DNA of 64,000 bases from assembly GCA_050045915.1 (NCBI GenBank), contig JBNGCR010000002.1:43300-107299 (forward strand), written 5' to 3'. A program made the position numbers and the translations under genes. Origin of the DNA: Limnospira sp050045915. GTDB lineage: Bacteria > Cyanobacteriota > Cyanobacteriia > Cyanobacteriales > Microcoleaceae. Positions 27,124-35,557 of this stretch are shown here, in pieces (positions within the stretch are counted from its first letter, which is position 1; each line of letters begins with the position of its first letter). The notes beneath the pieces were generated by a model that saw only the letters and a list, made by a program, of their open reading frames with translations, was not told the origin of the DNA and ran no database searches.

Positions 27124-27414
27124 ATGACCGCCGCCAACTTCAACAACCGCCAAAATTTGCCCTTCCAAGCCATCCGCACTAAGCTCGATAACTTCAAAAT
27201 CCAAAATCCAAAAACCGCCCGATTCATCTGTGAATTTATCCCCGCCCAATGCCCGTTCGCCCGCGATATCAGCCTCTTAGGCCGCACAATCTTGCACATT
27301 CCCCCGCTTTGCAAATTGAATCCCTTCTACGAAGAAGTTGTGGGGATGCGGTTTCGGGCACTCTGCTATCTGGCGGACGAGTGCGGCGAAGATGTCTCCC
27401 AGTTTTTGGTCTAA
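27124..27414 (+). CDS. Mo-dependent nitrogenase C-terminal domain family protein
   Basis: A 96-residue protein with the Mo-nitro_C signature: CPFARDISLLGRTILHIPPL, then CKLNPFYEEVVGMRFRALCY and LADECGEDVSQF. Cysteines at CEF, CPF, CKL, CYL and CGE are notable. Despite the name, such short proteins are widespread in cyanobacteria that do not fix nitrogen, and their function is not known. GGAGAAACAATC just before the ATG provides a ribosome binding site. A family B repeat follows. Confidence 0.82.
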   Translation: MTAANFNNRQNLPFQAIRTKLDNFKIQNPKTARFICEFIPAQCPFARDISLLGRTILHIPPLCKLNPFYEEVVGMRFRALCYLADECGEDVSQFLV

Positions 27415-27456
27415 TTTTGACATGAAATATTCTCAAAATAGACCGGGTGCAGCTTT

Positions 27457-27541
27457 ATCAAAACACCGCTTGGGAATGAATTCCCAAGCTCACAGCGAAA
27501 ATCCTCTGAAGAGGATTGGGGAGAATTTCGATCCCCCTAAT
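27457..27541 (+). repeat. MITE-like family B, partial copy with covarying hairpin
   Basis: Contains CCGCTTGGGAATGAATTCCC and a second hairpin AATCCTCT/AGAGGATT followed by GGGGAGA. The second hairpin occupies the same place as AATCATC/GATGATT in the copy at 11646-11781, with both arms changed. The terminal inverted repeats are missing or decayed. Confidence 0.75.
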
Positions 27542-27689
27542 ATATTTTGAATCCGAGACAATTTTTACAATTTATTGGAGGAGTCCAGCCGTGAACTTCG
27601 CGTTTTTTATGCGACAATCAAAACGATGTTGTTTTATCAGATTTTTTCTTGCCTTAACAAATCACCTAAAACGCGATCGCCCCTTCTTG

Positions 27690-27754
27690 AGAAACCGGGT
27701 TTCTTCCCAAAACTTAGGTGAGGATAAGGACATTCTCATAGAAACCCGGTTTCT
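27690..27754. repeat. Dispersed family D, paired AGAAACCGGGTTTCT motifs
   Basis: AGAAACCGGGTTTCT (27690-27704) and its reverse complement AGAAACCCGGTTTCT (27740-27754) flank 35 bp. The same arrangement occurs at 41258-41320 and 62496-62560. Confidence 0.75.
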
Positions 27755-27789
27755 TGCCACTTCCCAAAACGCGATCGCACCCCACTTTC

Positions 27790-28263
27790 CTAATCGTCGG
27801 GATGCTGGACGATCAACACCGAACACTTGAGATGGTGGACCACATGATTGCTGACGCTACCCAAAAACAATTCCGCCAACTCCGATCGCCCCCGCCGCCC
27901 GAGAACCACCAAATCCGCATCCCAACCCAACGCAATTTCCCGAATCCAATATCCGGCTTCGCCGATCTCATACTCAGATTCCGCCTCGATGTCCTCTTGT
28001 TCGCACTGGTTCACAAGCCCCTGCAACCACCTTTTCACCTCGGTCACTTCTTTCTGAACCAATTCTTGCTGAACTTGAGCCGCCCGTCCCAATCCTTGCC
28101 CGTACAGGTCGCCGGACGTTCCGAAGGCAAGGGGAGACACGGCCACACAGTGAAAAATCTTCAGTCGCGCCCCTTCAACTTTCGCCAGGTGGAGGGCTTT
28201 GTCAAAGACGGCTTCGCTTTGAGACGAGCGATCGACAGCCACCAAAATTCTACGATATTCCAT
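27790..28263 (-). CDS. Universal stress protein, UspA family
   Basis: A 157-residue cytosolic protein beginning MEYRRILVAVDRSSQSEAVF. The C-terminal nucleotide-binding signature DLVVLGRRGRSELAELFLGS then VSNHVVHHLKCSVLIV fits the ATP-binding G-2x-G-9x-G(S/T) pattern. It belongs to the same family as the tail of the nearby antiporter (24863-26935). A TTG four codons upstream is possible but the ATG at 28263 fits the family start. Confidence 0.9.
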   Translation of the reverse strand: MEYRRILVAVDRSSQSEAVFDKALHLAKVEGARLKIFHCVAVSPLAFGTSGDLYGQGLGRAAQVQQELVQKEVTEVKRWLQGLVNQCEQEDIEAESEYEIGEAGYWIREIALGWDADLVVLGRRGRSELAELFLGSVSNHVVHHLKCSVLIVQHPDD

Positions 28264-28457
28264 TGTCCGAACCAAACGCGCCTTGGCTCAATCATACTCC
28301 TTTATTTTAAGTTCGGATTGTCGCGTATCCGATCGCTTGTGCGGCTGGAAAATTTGCCACTCCCCTTTTAAAACGATTCTAACCAACGTTATTGAGAGCG
28401 ACCCCCCATCTGGTATGATTGGATGTTGCAATCAAGAGCGACAGACCCAACCGTACC

Positions 28458-29546
28458 ATGACCCAGCATCACCGCATCACCCTCCTTTCCGGCGACGGCA
28501 TCGGCCCCGAAATTATGGCGGTGGCGGTAGATGTCCTCAAAGCCGTCGGCCAACAATTAGACTTGACTTTTGACTTCCGAGAAGCCTTGATGGGCGGCGC
28601 AGCCATCGACGCCACGGGGGAACCTCTGCCAGAAGCCACCTTAACCGCCTGCCGCGACAGCGATGCAGTCCTGCTGGCCGCGATTGGGGGTTACAAATGG
28701 GACGATTTGCCCCGCCGCCAGCGGCCCGAAACGGGGCTGTTGGGATTGCGGGCGGGACTGGGTTTGTTCGCCAACCTGCGTCCGGCGACGATTCTGCCCC
28801 ACCTGGTTGACGCCTCCTCCCTGAAGCGGGAGATCGTCGAAGGTGTGGATATCATGGTGGTGCGGGAACTCACCGGGGGCGTTTATTTCGGCCAACCCAA
28901 AGGAATTTTTGAGACAGAGACGGGGGAAAAGCGTGGCGTTAATACGATGGCTTACACCGAATCGGAAATCGATCGCATCGGACGGGTCGGGTTTGAAACC
29001 GCGCAAAAACGGGGCGGAAAACTCTGTTCCGTCGATAAAGCCAACGTCCTGGACGTCTCCCAACTGTGGCGCGATCGCATCACCGAGCTATCTACAGACT
29101 ACCCCGACGTGGAACTCTCCCATCTGTACGTCGATAACGCCGCCATGCAACTGGTGCGCCAGCCCAAACAATTCGATACCATCGTCACGGGTAATCTCTT
29201 CGGCGACATCCTCTCCGACGCCGCCGCCATGCTGACGGGGAGTATCGGGATGTTGCCCTCGGCGAGTTTGGGGGCATCCGGTCCCGGGCTGTTTGAACCC
29301 GTCCACGGTTCCGCCCCGGATATCGCCGGACAGGATAAGGCGAACCCCCTCGCCCAGGTGTTGAGTGCGGCGATGATGTTGCGCTACGGTTTGGACGCGC
29401 CGGAAGCGAGCGATCGCATCGAAAAAGCGGTGTTGAAGGTGCTCGACTGGGGCTATCGCACGGGGGATATCATGTCGGAAGGCATGAAACCCGTCGGCTG
29501 CCGGGAAATGGGAGAAATGCTGCTGAAAGCATTGGAAACCGACTAG
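28458..29546 (+). CDS. leuB: 3-isopropylmalate dehydrogenase
   Basis: Oxidatively decarboxylates 3-isopropylmalate in leucine synthesis, using NAD+ and Mg2+/Mn2+. The 362 residues begin MTQHHRITLLSGDGIGPEIM. Key segments: LGLRAGLGLFANLRPA (substrate arginines), VVRELTGGVYFGQPKG, the catalytic K/D region SVDKANVLDVSQLWR, and GNLFGDILSDAAAMLTGSIG. The frame is open 13 codons upstream to 28419, but the ATG at 28458 gives the usual N terminus. Other leu genes are not adjacent. Confidence 0.96.
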   Translation: MTQHHRITLLSGDGIGPEIMAVAVDVLKAVGQQLDLTFDFREALMGGAAIDATGEPLPEATLTACRDSDAVLLAAIGGYKWDDLPRRQRPETGLLGLRAGLGLFANLRPATILPHLVDASSLKREIVEGVDIMVVRELTGGVYFGQPKGIFETETGEKRGVNTMAYTESEIDRIGRVGFETAQKRGGKLCSVDKANVLDVSQLWRDRITELSTDYPDVELSHLYVDNAAMQLVRQPKQFDTIVTGNLFGDILSDAAAMLTGSIGMLPSASLGASGPGLFEPVHGSAPDIAGQDKANPLAQVLSAAMMLRYGLDAPEASDRIEKAVLKVLDWGYRTGDIMSEGMKPVGCREMGEMLLKALETD

Positions 29547-29549
29547 GCG

Positions 29550-29978
29550 TTAAACCGGAGGTTCAGAAATGGGAAATACACCCAATTCTTTGAACCCGGT
29601 CCGTTCATCCCACACCCGTTTGAATTGCACCTCCGGTATCAATCCGATCGCCAATTCTAGCGTCGTATAAACCTCGCACCCGTACACCACATGACCTCCC
29701 CTGCACTCCCCCCGGGAATTAGCGACGGTCATGTGTAGATGAACGGCATCTTCCCCCAAAGTTCCAGAAAGCGTCAAAATTTCGTGCTTCCCCGGCAATT
29801 CTGCCGGGGTTTCTTCCCCGGCAAATCTCAGGCAAACTTTCGACAAACTCCCCACCGCACCCAGGATAAAACCGGCGTCGATCGCTTCTTTTTTCGCGAT
29901 CTGTTCGAGCGATCGGCGGACATCCGCCCCCGGTGAAAGTCTCAATGCTACTGTTTCCAACCTTCCTCGCACAATCAT
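29550..29978 (-). CDS. PPC/DUF296 domain protein
   Basis: A 142-residue stand-alone plant-and-prokaryote-conserved domain. Typical segments are ALRLSPGADVRRSLEQIAKK, FILGAVGSLSKVCLRF, ILTLSGTLGEDAVHLHMTVA and GGHVVYGCEVYTTLELAIG. In plants the domain mediates trimerisation in AT-hook proteins; the bacterial role is unknown, and the conserved histidines (HLH, GGH) suggest metal binding. Its ATG overlaps the GH9 stop (ATGA), so it is translated from the same transcript as the glycosidase. Confidence 0.85.
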   Translation of the reverse strand: MIVRGRLETVALRLSPGADVRRSLEQIAKKEAIDAGFILGAVGSLSKVCLRFAGEETPAELPGKHEILTLSGTLGEDAVHLHMTVANSRGECRGGHVVYGCEVYTTLELAIGLIPEVQFKRVWDERTGFKELGVFPISEPPV

Positions 29979-31837
29979 TGTCGCTCCGAACCCACAAAAT
30001 TAGACAGCAGTTTGATATAACTACTTTGATAATAAATTCCAGGTTCGGTGATTTCCCAGGCTCTTTGCTTCGGATCGTTCTCATCAAAATAAGCCTTCAT
30101 CGGCGGTTCGCCAACGGGCGGTTTTGCCTCTCCGGTATAATTTTGATTCGGTCCCCCCGCCAAATAGCCTGGCGCCGGTCCGTTGGGAGAGGTCAAAGCA
30201 TTGTCGTAGATTCCACCTCCAAACCATTCGTGATAAATTTCATTCGCCGATTTTTCCGCACCATATTCGTACATATTGCTCAAATAAACCATATTGAGCG
30301 GATTGACACCATGCAGGTAATGAAGGTGATCTAAAGCGCGAGATTTGTAACTCTCTCGGTGATTCGGGTCGATATCATACAGCAGGGCATCATAATTCGT
30401 ATTGCCATAATTGGACTGAACTTGGTTGCTTCCCCAGTGATATTGCGGATCGGTCATGTAGGCCCGGTAAGGGTCGAGACTGGGATTCAATCCGTAGGAT
30501 TGTTTGTTGTTGACGACCATTCCTTGAAAGCGATCGCGGATCTGTTGTTTTAGCGTTTCATCCCCCTTTGGAAGTCGGGTATAAAACAGCATGGCATCCC
30601 CTTCTAATGGGTCATATCTCGACCAAGTATCGTCATTAAACGCTCGGGTTTGGCTTATATGTTCGCGGATGCGATCTTCATATTTTCCCTCTCCGGTCAG
30701 GGTAAATAAGTAAATCCCGGCAACCACCGATCGCCCTTTCTGCTCCTCAAGAGTTCTATCCGCATCTCCCGATTTAATGGTCTGGGAATCACATTCGCCG
30801 CTTTTGGGGTTGTTTTCATACCAATTCCAAGCCGCGATCGCCCGCTCTTGCAAGTCTTCCGCGTCAGATTTTAAAGCGGGAATTTCCCGAAAAACCAGGG
30901 CGGCGTGGGCAAACATTCCCGCCGTCGCGATGCTGGCGGAGGAACATTTGGGCGCATAGAATCGGGGGCGTTTGTCGAGGCTCGGGCGTGGGGCGGAATT
31001 GTGGTCGATGGTTCCCAGCTTAATGAAAACTCCCCCATCGTCATCCTGCATTCGCTTCAGCCAATCCAGTTCAAATTTGAGCTCGTCGATGAGATCGGGG
31101 ATGTTATTTCCCGATTCCGGGATGTTAAAATCATCCGTCCAAATTTCCGGGTTTTGAGAGTAAGCTCTCAAGAGTTGATGGATCGGCTGGCTGGCAAATG
31201 TGACGTACTTGTTGGTATCCCCCGCATCGAACCAACCCCCACGCATATCCCGGGCCAGCTCGGGGTTATCTTGATCGTAGACAAATCGAGCTTCCGTATC
31301 CTGTCCGGGTCCGAGAAACGCCGCCCCGTCCGTCCACCTCGGATCGGCGTAGGGTTCTTGTTTGGGAAAGCCGCTGCGTTGATAAAAATAGGTGCGGGTG
31401 GCGGTGATCAAAACCTCCCGGTAAACGTCCTCGGCAATGTCAAACTCAAACGATCGCTCCCCCGTTTCCCCGTCCCGGACGTAGTAGGAACCCGGCGTCG
31501 TCACCTCCGAAAAGTCGAACCACCAGGCGCGATCGCCCGATTGGGAATGTACTTGACCCTCCATCCACGGCGCGATCGTCCCGGAATAAACCTTCCGCTC
31601 AGAATCTGCATCCCAAACTTCGTAAATCGTTCCGGGGGAGACAACTTCTTCAGAATTAAACCCCACTTCCAGATCGACGATCACCGCCACTTTCGGATCT
31701 TGGGGACGGTAACCGAACTGATCGACCCGGATGTAGCTTTCTTCGGGTTGAACGTCTGCCTGACTCCGACCGTTGCAGTTGGTGACGGCAAACAGCAGGG
31801 CGATCGTCAAGAAAAAACAAGCGAAAAATTTGAGCAT
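29975..31837 (-). CDS. Glycoside hydrolase family 9 protein (cellulase-like), exported
   Basis: A 620-residue secreted protein. The N-terminal hydrophobic signal segment ends ...AVTNC, a lipobox-like but imperfect site. An immunoglobulin-like CelD_N domain follows (SYIRVDQFGYRPQDPKVAVI, to about 135). The rest is a GH9 (alpha/alpha)6 barrel: the GGWFDAGDTNKYVTF motif carries the nucleophile-activating aspartates at 204 and 207, and LHYLHGVNPLNMVYLSNMYE is the H-x-x-x-G-x-N-P-type motif. A glutamate in WEITEPGIYYQ near the C terminus is the likely acid. It probably cleaves beta-1,4-glucans, perhaps own cell-surface cellulose. GTG at 31849 is an alternative start. Confidence 0.85.
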   Translation of the reverse strand: MLKFFACFFLTIALLFAVTNCNGRSQADVQPEESYIRVDQFGYRPQDPKVAVIVDLEVGFNSEEVVSPGTIYEVWDADSERKVYSGTIAPWMEGQVHSQSGDRAWWFDFSEVTTPGSYYVRDGETGERSFEFDIAEDVYREVLITATRTYFYQRSGFPKQEPYADPRWTDGAAFLGPGQDTEARFVYDQDNPELARDMRGGWFDAGDTNKYVTFASQPIHQLLRAYSQNPEIWTDDFNIPESGNNIPDLIDELKFELDWLKRMQDDDGGVFIKLGTIDHNSAPRPSLDKRPRFYAPKCSSASIATAGMFAHAALVFREIPALKSDAEDLQERAIAAWNWYENNPKSGECDSQTIKSGDADRTLEEQKGRSVVAGIYLFTLTGEGKYEDRIREHISQTRAFNDDTWSRYDPLEGDAMLFYTRLPKGDETLKQQIRDRFQGMVVNNKQSYGLNPSLDPYRAYMTDPQYHWGSNQVQSNYGNTNYDALLYDIDPNHRESYKSRALDHLHYLHGVNPLNMVYLSNMYEYGAEKSANEIYHEWFGGGIYDNALTSPNGPAPGYLAGGPNQNYTGEAKPPVGEPPMKAYFDENDPKQRAWEITEPGIYYQSSYIKLLSNFVGSERQ

Positions 31838-32198
31838 GGTTTCAATCACGGCGATTCAAGTTGACCGGCTACGCGCCCACCCTATTCAGTTTTGCACACT
31901 CTCGGGCCGATCGCCACGCCATCCGACGGAGAAATCCCCATTCCCCCCAAACCCTGCCGATGATTGCCGATCGCATCGGTTTGGGGAGTCTATTCGGCAA
32001 AAATTGAAACCCACCCCGGATATCGACCTCGATGAAATCGCCGGGATGGGAAAATTCGGTTGTATTCAAGTGGCTTCAATCTTTGCGGACGAGTTCCGCC
32101 CTCAAACAAAATTTATCAAATTGAAAAAAATTAGCCAATCAATTAAATGTCGGATCAATGTTGGATCTTTCAAAAGCGGTCTGCTTTGGAGGACGAGA
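31838..32198. other. Intergenic, no gene supported
   Basis: About 360 bp between two minus-strand genes, the GH9 gene and the regulator at 32199. It contains the regulator's downstream region and the GH9 promoter region. The frames present show no family resemblance or convincing start. I see no clear terminator. Confidence 0.5.
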
Positions 32199-32960
32199 CT
32201 AGGCCCCGATCGCCTCTTCCACGGGGGCGAGTCGCTGGGACGAATAGCCGATGCCTCGCACGGTGAGAATGTATTCGGGGTTGCGCTGGTCCGTTTCGAT
32301 TTTAGCCCGCAACCGCGCCACATGGACGTCAACCACCCGCATATCGGCGATGCGACGGGGGGCGTATCCCCACAGTTGTTGCAGGATTTCGGAACGAGAA
32401 ACCGCTTCTCCGGAATGCTTGAACAGCAGTTCTAGCAAATTGAACTCGATGTAGGTGAGCGGAATCAGTTTGTCACCTTTATAAACCCGCCGTTTCACCG
32501 TATCAATCCGCAGGGTGTCCACTTGGATCACTTCGGGACTGAGTTCTTGGGGGAGCGTCGTATCTTTGAAGCGGCGGAGGATGGCGTGGATGCGAGCTTC
32601 CAACTCTTTAGGAGAAAAGGGCTTCGTCAGGTAATCATCCGCTCCGAGTTCCAATCCCGTGATGCGATCGGCCACATCTCCCAAGGCCGTCAACATGATG
32701 ATGGGAACATCTGAAATAGCCCGGATTTTTTGACACACCCCGTATCCGTTGAGTTTGGGCATCATGACATCCAAAACCACCAGATCCGGATTTTCTCGCT
32801 CGAACAGGTCGATCGCCTGCTGGCCGTCGGCGGCGGCGACCACACCGTAACCCACCATCGACAGGCGGGTAGTCAGGATGCGACGGATGGCCGCTTCATC
32901 GTCGGCGATGAGAATTTTGTCGGGATTGCGCCGTTCGTCGAGTCGTGCTTGTACGGTCAT
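32199..32960 (-). CDS. rpaB: OmpR/PhoB-type response regulator, RpaB/Ycf27-like
   Basis: A 253-residue DNA-binding response regulator. The receiver domain has the acidic pair in KILIADDEAAIRRIL, phospho-acceptor D64 in LVVLDVMMPK and TALGDVADRITGLELGADDY with K in TKPFSPKELEAR. The winged helix has IPLTYIEFNLLELLFKHSGE and DVHVARLRAKIE. The receiver is nearly that of RpaB, which controls photosystem genes under high light; the output domain ends RGIGYSSQRL rather than the RpaB ending I remember, so a paralogue is possible. GGGAG sits six bases before the ATG at 32960; the GTG at 32972 is less likely. Confidence 0.8.
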   Translation of the reverse strand: MTVQARLDERRNPDKILIADDEAAIRRILTTRLSMVGYGVVAAADGQQAIDLFERENPDLVVLDVMMPKLNGYGVCQKIRAISDVPIIMLTALGDVADRITGLELGADDYLTKPFSPKELEARIHAILRRFKDTTLPQELSPEVIQVDTLRIDTVKRRVYKGDKLIPLTYIEFNLLELLFKHSGEAVSRSEILQQLWGYAPRRIADMRVVDVHVARLRAKIETDQRNPEYILTVRGIGYSSQRLAPVEEAIGA

Positions 32961-33267
32961 GTTTGCTCCCACTTCTAGTGTTTGATGGATCGGCTCTGAC
33001 CAAGGCGGGCGAGGGTTATTTGGCCCACCGGCCGCCTGTCGAACAGGACATTGACGGCTATGATAACATACGTTTTCGTAATGTTATCAACTTTTGTTCA
33101 AACTTCTTTACATTCCTTCTTGTTTTGAAAAAAAAGTTTACAAAAATATGAGTATTGACTATCATCTTTACAAATTAATATAAGATATGGACGGCGCTTT
33201 TACAAGCGACTGCTATTATCGATGAACTATCGGCATTGATTGTCAAAAATGCGATCTAATTGAAACC
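32961..33267. other. AT-rich divergent intergenic region
   Basis: About 300 bp between the divergent regulator and ribbon-helix-helix genes, markedly AT-rich around 33060-33190 with repeated TTTACA-like sextamers. These recall half-sites of the RpaB HLR1 motif, but no properly spaced pair was found. It presumably holds both promoters. Confidence 0.4.
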
Positions 33268-33546
33268 ATGCCCAATCCATTCCTAGGGGTCAGGATTCCT
33301 TCTGAGGTACACAAAGCACTCATGGCACGGGTAACAATAACGGGACAATCAAAGTCAGATCTGGTCATTGATGCTTTGAGAACCTACCTGGGAATGTCCC
33401 CTCAGCAGGAAAAGATTGACGAATTGGAAGTGAGACTTTCAGCTTTAGAACTCAAGCTGGAACAGTTGACCCGAGAATCTCACGCCCACCATCACAACCC
33501 CCGTCCCGACATTCACTATCAGCACCCTCAGAAATCTGAGGAATAA
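33268..33546 (+). CDS. Ribbon-helix-helix-like protein with His-rich tail
   Basis: A 92-residue protein in three parts: an RHH-like segment (LGVRIPSEVHKALMARV ... SKSDLVIDALRTYL, residues 6-41), a coiled coil (IDELEVRLSALELKLEQL, about 49-68) and a tail rich in histidine and proline (HAHHHNPRPDIHYQHP). The first part suggests a dimeric DNA binder or antitoxin-type repressor; the tail could bind metal. No toxin gene is adjacent. It lies between a RpaB-like regulator and a convergent SLC13 permease. Confidence 0.65.
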   Translation: MPNPFLGVRIPSEVHKALMARVTITGQSKSDLVIDALRTYLGMSPQQEKIDELEVRLSALELKLEQLTRESHAHHHNPRPDIHYQHPQKSEE

Positions 33547-33557
33547 AGGTCGATGAT

Positions 33558-35357
33558 TTATTGGGGGGAGAGTCCATAAAACACGGTAATCAACAGGGGA
33601 ATAGCAATGGCCATCAACAGGGTCAAGAAAACGCCGACCCGGGTAAAATCGTAGAACTTATATCCTCCGGGGCTGTAAACCATCGTATTGGTTTGGTAGC
33701 CGATGGGGGTCATGAAACTGCACGAAGCGGCTAGGGTGACGGCGAACATGAAGGCGTAGGGGTTGAGTTGTAGGGTTTCGGCCACTTTGACGGCGATGGG
33801 AATCATCAACAGCACCGCCGCATTGTTCGACAAAATTTCCGTCAGCAAGACGGTGATGATGAAGAAAAATGTCAACACCCAGTAACCCGAAAGGTTCCCC
33901 CCGATCGCCACCAGGTTGTCAGCCAGCCATCGGGTGGCGCCGGAATTTTCCATCGCAATTCCCAGCGGGATCAATCCGGCCAACAGAAAAATCACGTCCC
34001 AGCGGACGGCGCCGTAAATTTCCCCAGGTTTGAGACAGCCGGTGGCCACCATCACGATCACCCCCGCCAGGGCGCCGACCAAAATCGGGAGGATATTGAA
34101 AGCGGCCAGTCCGACGACACCCACCGTAATGGCGATCGCGATGCCAGCTTTATTCTGTCGCAGATTTTCCACATTTCGCTGTTCGAGAACCAACAGTTCC
34201 CGGGTGGTTTGCAAACCGATAAAACTCTGTTTCGGGCCTTGAACCAACAGCAAATCCCCGAACCGGAGGGGGATTTTCCCCAGCCGTCCCTGCACCAATT
34301 CCGCCCCGCGGCGGATCGCCAAAACGGTGGCGTTGTAGCGCTGTCGGAACCGCAGATCTTTCAGAGTCGTCCCGATCAGGCGGGAGTTGGAAAGAATCAA
34401 CACTTCCGCAATTTTTTCCTCCCCGGAACTGAGGACTTCCTGCAAAGAATCTTCCCGAAATTTGACATCAGGCAAAATATCCAAACCCCGTTCCTCGCGA
34501 ATTTTCAGCAGGTCTTCGCGGGTGCTGCGGATAATTAAAATATCCCCCGGTTTCAAAATCTTGTCGCCCAGGGGTTGGGGCAGGTGAATTTTATTGCGGA
34601 CCAACTCCAAAACGTCGAGGTCGAACTTGCGCTGAATCTCACTCTGTCGCAGGGTTTGCCCCACCAAACTCGATCGCTCCGTGACCACCACCTCGCTGAG
34701 ATATTCCTGTAACTTATAACCCTCTCCCATGAGATCCTGAGTGTTTGACTGCCGTTTTGGCAGGAGGCGGGGGGCGATAAAAGTAATGTAAAATAATCCC
34801 AAAACAAAACTCAACAGCCCGACCCGGGTAAACTGAAAAATGTGAAAGGCTCCGTAACCGAGTTGTTCGGACAAACCGCTGGCCAAGATATTGGTAGAAG
34901 TGCCGATGACGGTGATCATCCCGCCCAAAATCGAGGCGTAGGACAGGGGAATCAATAATTTAGACGGGGAGGTTTTTTGTTGGTTGCACCAATCTTCGAT
35001 GATGGGCAGAAAAATGGCGACAACCGCCGTGTTATTGATGAAAGCGGAAATCGGCCCGACCAACATTCCCATCACGAACAACTGCTGGCCGGTATTGTAT
35101 CCCCCCCATTTCATCAGGCGATCGCGGACGATTTGAATCACCCCGGTGCGGGTGATGCCGGCGCTGAGGATGAACATGGCCATCACGGTGATGGTGGCGG
35201 GGTTGCCGAAACCGGAAATCCCCTCGGACGGCGTCACCAACCCCAGCATCATCAGCAAGACAGTGACGGCGATCGCGGTCAGATCGACGGGCAGCCATTC
35301 CACAACAAAACTGACCAGGGCGAGAACGAGGATCGAAAGGGTAAGGACAATTTCCAT
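33558..35357 (-). CDS. SLC13/DASS permease with two RCK_C (TrkA_C) domains
   Basis: A 599-residue anion permease. Helices cover about 1-200 and 395-599; the hydrophilic middle contains two RCK_C domains (about 205-290 and 305-385, each with a G-D-x-L-L/I-x-x-x-G/T pattern such as LKPGDILIIRST and LRFGDLLLVQGP). Family motifs FINNTAVVAIFLP and ILSNNAAVLLMIPIA mark the two re-entrant sites. Relatives move sulfate, dicarboxylates or phosphate with Na+. The upstream gene is an EF-G paralogue on the same strand, 200 bp away. Confidence 0.88.
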   Translation of the reverse strand: MEIVLTLSILVLALVSFVVEWLPVDLTAIAVTVLLMMLGLVTPSEGISGFGNPATITVMAMFILSAGITRTGVIQIVRDRLMKWGGYNTGQQLFVMGMLVGPISAFINNTAVVAIFLPIIEDWCNQQKTSPSKLLIPLSYASILGGMITVIGTSTNILASGLSEQLGYGAFHIFQFTRVGLLSFVLGLFYITFIAPRLLPKRQSNTQDLMGEGYKLQEYLSEVVVTERSSLVGQTLRQSEIQRKFDLDVLELVRNKIHLPQPLGDKILKPGDILIIRSTREDLLKIREERGLDILPDVKFREDSLQEVLSSGEEKIAEVLILSNSRLIGTTLKDLRFRQRYNATVLAIRRGAELVQGRLGKIPLRFGDLLLVQGPKQSFIGLQTTRELLVLEQRNVENLRQNKAGIAIAITVGVVGLAAFNILPILVGALAGVIVMVATGCLKPGEIYGAVRWDVIFLLAGLIPLGIAMENSGATRWLADNLVAIGGNLSGYWVLTFFFIITVLLTEILSNNAAVLLMIPIAVKVAETLQLNPYAFMFAVTLAASCSFMTPIGYQTNTMVYSPGGYKFYDFTRVGVFLTLLMAIAIPLLITVFYGLSPQ

Positions 35358-35520
35358 CTGGGGGCTTTGAATCGGAGGACGGGATTGAGTATCTCGCCGA
35401 ACTTTGCGATCGGCTTAGACCATCATACTGACATCCAAAGCCGACATCAGAGATGTCCGGCAGACCCAATTTTAGACAATGTCCCCCTCCCAACCCATGG
35501 GAAAGCAGAATTAATTTTGT

Positions 35521-35544
35521 AGGGGCGCAAGGCACAGCGCCCCT
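35521..35544. terminator. GC-rich hairpin downstream of the EF-G paralogue
   Basis: AGGGGCGC (35521-35528) pairs perfectly with GCGCCCCT (35537-35544), 14 bp beyond the stop of the minus-strand gene at 35558. There is no strong U-run, so termination is inferred. The stem shares the GGGCGC core with other hairpins in this window. Confidence 0.55.
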
Positions 35545-35557
35545 GTGCCATCTCAGA

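Noticed and set aside
30905..31864. 319-codon open frame on the plus strand
   Set aside because: Antisense to the GH9 gene, whose motifs are intact.
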